Shown in pieces: positions 59,580 through 64,000 of a DNA stretch of 64,000 nt; position 1 is the stretch's first letter; each line of letters begins with the position of its first letter. The notes under the pieces were generated by a model. That model worked only from the letters and a program-made list of their open reading frames with translations. It did not search any database and was not told where the DNA came from. This DNA comes from Christiangramia aestuarii (GTDB lineage: Bacteria > Bacteroidota > Bacteroidia > Flavobacteriales > Flavobacteriaceae): NCBI RefSeq assembly GCF_009735585.1, contig NZ_VJVW01000005.1, positions 122,920 to 186,919 on the forward strand. The letters run 5' to 3'. Position numbers and translations under genes: made by a program.

Positions 59580-62538
59580 ACTATTTCTCTTTTTTTCGTT
59601 TTGGGTGTCGCTGGCGATCTCCCAGAATTTCCCGGGTAGAAATTATACGGCAGTAGATGAATTACCCAATAATACGGTAAGGTCACTCCTTTTAGACAGC
59701 GAGAACAGCCTGTGGATAGGAACAGATAATGGGGTGGTTAGAAAAGAAAACGATGTCTTCAAATACTTTTTTGAAGAAGATGGCCTGGCCCTGAACAGCT
59801 GCTGGGCGATAGCCGAGGACAGGAATAAAAATTTATGGTTTGGCAGCTATGGCAAGGGCATCAGCATCTATGATGGTTCCGGATTTAGCAGGATCTCCAA
59901 AAAGGACGGACTCATCCACGACGAGATCACCAGGTTATTCCCATTTAAGAACTATATGTTCGTGGGCACCAGTGATGGGATTTCGGTAATAGATATTGAT
60001 AGCTTTAAGGTTCAATCCCTTAATATCCCACCAACAGATGAGCTGTTTCGTATTCAGGATTTTTTCGAATATAAGGACCAGGTTTATGTGGTCACTTACA
60101 AATCTGGCGTATTCAGGATCGACATTAACAAGGCACAGGCCGGGCTCGTAAGGATAAAGAATGATAAGCACCTATATTCTGTTTTTATACACAACGACAG
60201 TATTATTAGCAGCAAAAAAGGTTATTTCACCAAATCCAGTCTGCAGAATTACCTTAAACAAAATTCGATTCCAGAAACTAAAGCTGGCCACTCCATCATC
60301 TGGGATTACGTGAAGACCAGTAAGAATAAGGTATTTGCTGCCGCCTGGGGAATCTACGATAACAGCGGCGGGATATATGAAATTAAAAATGACCGGTTTA
60401 TCTCCCGGGCTTCAGATTTTAATATCCCCAGTAACGAAGTCATCTCCCTTGCTTATGACGAGCGCTTCGAAAAACTTTATGTGGGCACCAGGGACGCGGG
60501 CATGTTCGAGGTAGATCTGAATTCTCAGGTCAAATTCAATAAGGTTCCGAATAAAGAAGTACTGGATTTCGCCAGAACAAGTAACACCTCAGCAATACTT
60601 CTAAATGACGCCATCATTTTGAAGCATACCGGGGAGGAAAAGCTCATCGACCTGCAGCAGCTGAAATCCTGGGAGCAGGATTATGTACATACCACCAATA
60701 TTCCCCTGCCGGAACATAAAGATGATTTTTATGAGCTGGAATATGGAATGCCGGCCAGGAATATCAGCTTTTATGACCTTAAGGTTTTTAATGATCAATA
60801 CTGGCTGAATACCAACATCGGCATATTTGCGATCACTGAAAATGCCGGGCTTTATCGCTATCTACCCCTGCATTCTGAAGAAATCAATTTCACCCCCGAT
60901 GGAAAGCTGGTAGAAACTAACCCTTATGGTGGGCTCAGGGTTTATGACGACCTGGACAAATTTGAATATTCCTATTTCTCTAAAGGAGATCTGGACACGC
61001 CTACCATGATCGTAAACAGCCTGAGGTTAAAGGATAAGACCTATTTCACCTCGGTTTTTTCAGGACTTTACAGCAGCAATAACCAGGAATTTATCTCTTA
61101 TCTGAATGATGGGATCTGGAAAGAAGAAAAACTGCGGCATATCACTTCATTGGGAGAAAATCTGGCTATTTCTACCGAATTCGGCGACGTATTTATTATA
61201 GAGGATGGGGACAATTTCACTATTGAGAAGAAAATTCCGCGCGCCAGGATTGAAGGGAACTCTATTTCTTTTTTAGAGGAATATAAAGGGAGCCTTCTTA
61301 TAGGAACCGAAAAAGGTCTCACGCTATACAGGGAGGGTCGTTTTATATTCCTGGATGGCGAACAGGGGCTGCAACCGCCTTTTCACGGTGCAGCGGTAGA
61401 AGATAATACCTTAAAAATAGGCAGTCACAATGGCTATTACCTGCTGGACCTTGAGGCCATCGCAAATTCAGCCGGACTGGTAAATAAAATCAAGCTGAAA
61501 GAGGTTTTTATTAATAATGAAAAATTCCCCCTGGAAGAATTTACCACACCGTCTAAGGCCAAATTAGCCTATGACCAGAATACTCTACTGCTAAAATTCA
61601 GCACCAATGCGCATCCCTATCCTCATAAACTGGTTTATCAATATCGTTTAAATAAAAGGAAAGAGTGGAGCCAGCAGTCTTCAGAACCCGAAATATTCCT
61701 GCCCTTTTTAACACCGAACAGGTACAATATCGAGGTAAGGGTACTGGATAAGAGCACCGGCCTGGAATACACCCAGGAACTGGTGAAATTTTCAATCCTT
61801 CCTCCTTTCTGGAAAACCTGGTGGTTCGCCCTTCTGGTACTAATGCTAATTTTACTGATCGTTTATGGCATCTACAGGATTCAGCTAAAACAGGCCAGGG
61901 AATTCGAAGCCCAGAAAAGGCAGATACAGAAGCGTTTTGAAGAAACCAAGATGGAAGCCCTCCTGGCCCAGATGAACCCGCATTTTATTTTTAATGCCAT
62001 GAATTCTATCCAGAATTATATCATGGACAGTGATATAGATAATGCCACGACCTTCCTCGATGATTTTTCCCGGCTCATCAGGCTAAACCTGGATCATTGC
62101 ACCAAACCTACTATCCTGCTGGTAGAAGAGATCGAATATCTGCAATCTTATATTCGAATAGAAAATACCAGGTTTAACAATGCCATTAATATAATCTTTG
62201 AAACAGATCCCCTGATAGATCCCTATGAAATAGAGATCCCCACCATGTTGTTACAGACCTTTGTTGAAAATGTTTTTGTTCATGCTTTCCCTCCCGGGGT
62301 GAAAGCCCCCACTTTAAAGGTATCTTTTAAGTGGCTTTCGGAAGGTGTTTTACAATGTAAAATAAAGGACAATGGGATTGGTTACAAGCCTGGTGTTTCC
62401 AGGTCCCTGCATCAGTCTAAAGGAGTGAGCCTAGTAAAGGAGCGCCTGGCCCTGCTGGGTTATGATATCGAGGATGCGGTCCAGGTTTTTTCTAAACCAG
62501 GAAAGGGAACTGAAGTAAGCATTACCCTGCAGGTCTAA
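59557..62538 (+). CDS. Propeller sensor histidine kinase (two-component-regulator propeller, Y_Y_Y, His_kinase)
   Basis: A 993-residue protein with a signal peptide (W-V-S-L-A-I-S-Q). About 600 residues form repeats of the propeller type (N-T-V-R-S-L-L-L-D-S-E-N-S-L-W-I-G-T-D-N-G and similar L-W-F-G units). A Y_Y_Y-like domain follows near 670-750 and a membrane span at about 751-775. The His_kinase domain has M-N-P-H-F-I-F-N-A-M (His809) and an HATPase end G-V-S-L-V-K-E-R-L. No fused receiver is present, unlike the hybrid kinases next to SusCD loci. The ligand is unknown; the propeller should sense an extracytoplasmic signal. Confidence 0.93.
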   Translation: MPFCRTTRLFLFFSFWVSLAISQNFPGRNYTAVDELPNNTVRSLLLDSENSLWIGTDNGVVRKENDVFKYFFEEDGLALNSCWAIAEDRNKNLWFGSYGKGISIYDGSGFSRISKKDGLIHDEITRLFPFKNYMFVGTSDGISVIDIDSFKVQSLNIPPTDELFRIQDFFEYKDQVYVVTYKSGVFRIDINKAQAGLVRIKNDKHLYSVFIHNDSIISSKKGYFTKSSLQNYLKQNSIPETKAGHSIIWDYVKTSKNKVFAAAWGIYDNSGGIYEIKNDRFISRASDFNIPSNEVISLAYDERFEKLYVGTRDAGMFEVDLNSQVKFNKVPNKEVLDFARTSNTSAILLNDAIILKHTGEEKLIDLQQLKSWEQDYVHTTNIPLPEHKDDFYELEYGMPARNISFYDLKVFNDQYWLNTNIGIFAITENAGLYRYLPLHSEEINFTPDGKLVETNPYGGLRVYDDLDKFEYSYFSKGDLDTPTMIVNSLRLKDKTYFTSVFSGLYSSNNQEFISYLNDGIWKEEKLRHITSLGENLAISTEFGDVFIIEDGDNFTIEKKIPRARIEGNSISFLEEYKGSLLIGTEKGLTLYREGRFIFLDGEQGLQPPFHGAAVEDNTLKIGSHNGYYLLDLEAIANSAGLVNKIKLKEVFINNEKFPLEEFTTPSKAKLAYDQNTLLLKFSTNAHPYPHKLVYQYRLNKRKEWSQQSSEPEIFLPFLTPNRYNIEVRVLDKSTGLEYTQELVKFSILPPFWKTWWFALLVLMLILLIVYGIYRIQLKQAREFEAQKRQIQKRFEETKMEALLAQMNPHFIFNAMNSIQNYIMDSDIDNATTFLDDFSRLIRLNLDHCTKPTILLVEEIEYLQSYIRIENTRFNNAINIIFETDPLIDPYEIEIPTMLLQTFVENVFVHAFPPGVKAPTLKVSFKWLSEGVLQCKIKDNGIGYKPGVSRSLHQSKGVSLVKERLALLGYDIEDAVQVFSKPGKGTEVSITLQV

Positions 62539-62854
62539 CGATTACATTAAAAATCCATACGTTTACTAAACGGGTGAATTTTACTTTGAGCTTCCCCTTA
62601 TATTTGAAAAAAATTAGGGCAAGTGGCGGCTATACCTTAATTGGGGTCGCTTGCAAAATTGATGTTATGGGTAGGGTCATAATATCTTTTTTGAGCCATG
62701 ATAGCAGTCACTTCTCTAATCTTTTTTCCTCTCGATTTGCTTAAGCCCAAAGCCCGATCATTTTTCTTTTAATTTCTTCAGCTTTTCCCCCTTAAGACCA
62801 GCATATCCTGAAAGTCTTGTTTTTGATTAACTTTATGATATACAAATTCATATC
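62539..62854. other. Intergenic region without a supported gene
   Basis: About 316 bases. On the minus strand a short frame reads M-A-Q-K-R-Y-Y-D-P-T-H-N and stops at 62637, open only about 40 codons; it has no recognisable start context and may be a remnant. No hairpin or promoter of note. Confidence 0.4.
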
Positions 62855-63574
62855 ATGAAAAAGCATTTCTACTCCATTCTTTTATGTTTCCTGGCATTCG
62901 GCTTTTACCAGTGTAAAGGACAAACGGAAACCGAAAGCGAGCCCTATACGTATAAATCAGGAAGTTTTGATGGCATAGGTAAATTTTATAAAGGTCGGGA
63001 GATCGCTCATGTCATGGGATACCAGGGAATCGGCTGGCTGGAACGTCCGGAAAGGGAAAAAGAGGAAAATACCAGCAGGCTGATCGAAAACATGAACATC
63101 CAGCCAGGAGATTCTATTGCCGATATTGGTGCGGGTTCTGGTTATCATGTTTTCAAAATGGCACCACTGGCTGGGAACGGATTGGTTTACGCCGTAGATA
63201 TTCAGCCGGAGATGTTAAGTGAGATAGAGAAGAAGAAAAAATCATCCGGTCAAGGGAATGTCAGGATCATCAAAGGTTCAGAAAAAAGTGTGAATCTACC
63301 TCAAAATTCAGTAGACAAGATCCTGATGGTAGATGTGTATCACGAATTCAGTTATCCCGTTGAAATGCTGGAGTCCATGTATAAGGCCTTACGCAAGAAT
63401 GGCAGGATCTACCTGATAGAATATAAAGGAGAAGACGCCTCTATCCCCATCAAGAAACTGCATAAAATGACCGAAACCCAGGCGGTAAAGGAGTTTGAAG
63501 CAAATGGTTTCAGGTTAAAAGAAAACAAAGATAATCTGCCTTGGCAGCATTGTATGGTTTTTGTAAAAAAGTGA
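62855..63574 (+). CDS. Exported SAM-dependent methyltransferase-like lipoprotein
   Basis: A 239-residue protein with a lipoprotein signal (Y-Q-C near residue 20, then K-G-Q). The mature part is a class I methyltransferase fold: D-S-I-A-D-I-G-A-G-S-G-Y-H near 87-99 and A-V-D-I-Q-P-E-M-L near 115-124, with V-D-V-Y-H-E-F-S later. The sequence V-M-G-Y-Q-G-I-G-W-L-E-R-P before motif I is typical of a small family with similar export signals. How SAM would reach an exported enzyme is unclear. Followed by a bidirectional terminator and tRNA-Ser. Confidence 0.8.
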   Translation: MKKHFYSILLCFLAFGFYQCKGQTETESEPYTYKSGSFDGIGKFYKGREIAHVMGYQGIGWLERPEREKEENTSRLIENMNIQPGDSIADIGAGSGYHVFKMAPLAGNGLVYAVDIQPEMLSEIEKKKKSSGQGNVRIIKGSEKSVNLPQNSVDKILMVDVYHEFSYPVEMLESMYKALRKNGRIYLIEYKGEDASIPIKKLHKMTETQAVKEFEANGFRLKENKDNLPWQHCMVFVKK

Positions 63575-63587
63575 TTACCGCATAAAA

Positions 63588-63618
63588 CAAAAAACCCGCA
63601 ATTTTCATTGCGGGTTTT
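63588..63618. terminator. Bidirectional terminator between the methyltransferase and tRNA-Ser
   Basis: Stem AAAACCCGCAA/TTGCGGGTTTT with A/T flanks; usable in both directions. Confidence 0.88.
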
Positions 63619-63623
63619 CTTTG

Positions 63624-63708
63624 CGGAGAAAGAGGGATTCGAACCCCCGGAGGTGTGACCCTCAACAGTTTTCAAGACTGCCGCATTCGACCACTCTGCC
63701 ATTTCTCC
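63624..63708 (-). tRNA. tRNA-Ser (TGA)
   Basis: Minus strand cloverleaf with GGAGAAA/TTTCTCC acceptor, class II long variable arm, anticodon loop CTTGAAA (anticodon TGA), T-arm GGTTCGAATCC and G73. No encoded CCA. Confidence 0.95.
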
Positions 63709-63798
63709 CTGAGTGCCTCATCAGCTATTTGCTGAATGCGGGTGCAAATATAACAAGCTTTTTCAATTTAAAACAAGCTTTTCAGAAACTTTTTCAAA

Positions 63799-63945
63799 CT
63801 AATTTTTATCGCTTTCAGAATCAATTAGTTTCAGCATAAAAAATTTCCCATCATATTTTATCCGAAATCCATTCAGATCATTTTTAAACCTTTCCGCAGC
63901 AGAATGGTCTATATTTATAGAAGTCTTGTATTTATTTAATATCAA
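63799..63945 (-). CDS. Possible small protein, 48 residues
   Basis: Open frame ending at a TAG (63801-63799), with a TTG at 63945 as the only nearby start. It reads I-N-I-D-H-S-A-A-E-R-F and K-Y-D-G-K-F-F-M-L-K-L-I. No recognised family and no initiation signal, so the evidence is only an open, amphipathic reading frame. Confidence 0.2.
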   Translation of the reverse strand: MILNKYKTSINIDHSAAERFKNDLNGFRIKYDGKFFMLKLIDSESDKN

Positions 63946-63989
63946 AACCGCTATCTTGGCGGCAATTATTCAAAAAAAATAACTTAAAA

Positions 63990-64000
63990 ATGAAAAAAAT
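63990..64000 (+). CDS. Start of a gene cut by the window end (partial)
   Basis: ATG followed by two AAA codons at the very end, after an AT-rich leader. Only three codons are visible, so the product cannot be named. Confidence 0.3.

Noticed and set aside
62637-62770. Short minus-strand reading frame with M-A-Q-K-R-Y-Y
   Set aside because: About 40 codons, no start context, no family match. It is mentioned only within the intergenic entry.
1-64000. CRISPR arrays, riboswitches, rRNA genes
   Set aside because: No regularly spaced direct repeats, no conserved riboswitch core and no rRNA sequence were recognised by eye in either strand.

Overview
The window is a chromosomal segment from a member of the Bacteroidota, almost certainly a marine-type Flavobacteriaceae (closest in character to Gramella/Christiangramia; this placement is inference). 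The evidence is the many N-terminal lipoprotein signals followed by acidic residues, promoters of the Bacteroidota type (TAnnTTTG at -7), near absence of Shine-Dalgarno sequences, BshB1 (bacillithiol-type thiol synthesis), LytS/LytTR two-component systems, a Y_Y_Y-propeller histidine kinase, and tRNAs without encoded CCA. Most of the segment is ordinary core chromosome. No phage, IS element, CRISPR array or replication origin was seen.

Region 1 (1-14.3 kb) is housekeeping: the 3' end of a Rel/SpoT gene, a Fur-family regulator, purA, then (minus strand) two exported ferritin-like proteins, an LPS-transport OstA/LptA-like protein, a class III aminotransferase, a TPR protein, tandem DUF368 (PopT-type) transporters overlapping aroE, a large DUF349 protein and a methyltransferase. 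Region 2 (14.3-31 kb) holds mazG, tRNA-His, bshB1, a trans-sulfuration enzyme, a zinc alcohol dehydrogenase, the hutI-hutG histidine-degradation pair, an exported trehalase, small lipoproteins, sucC, an MFS exporter and lysA.

Region 3 (31-50 kb) is more accessory: two paralogous lipoproteins with tyrosine/aspartate-rich repeats flanking a third lipoprotein, a CHAD protein, a secreted cyclase-family protein, a flavin oxidoreductase, a decayed Na+/H+ antiporter pseudogene, a hemolysin III protein, a LytS/LytTR pair, an AtoE-type transporter, an unlisted 50-residue membrane protein, a secreted DNA/RNA endonuclease, and a SerB-SerA fusion enzyme joining two steps of serine synthesis.

Region 4 (50-64 kb) is the most interesting. 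It has a three-gene set of a TsdA-like dihaem cytochrome c with two exported DsrE-family proteins (a possible envelope sulfur-oxidation module). Next to it is a divergent cluster of five exported proteins, mostly unrecognised, one a trypsin-like protease with an intact catalytic triad, immediately followed by a LytTR regulator and a 993-residue propeller sensor kinase. A secreted SAM-methyltransferase-like lipoprotein and tRNA-Ser close the window. The divergent protease cluster plus its sensor pair is the best candidate for an undescribed system.
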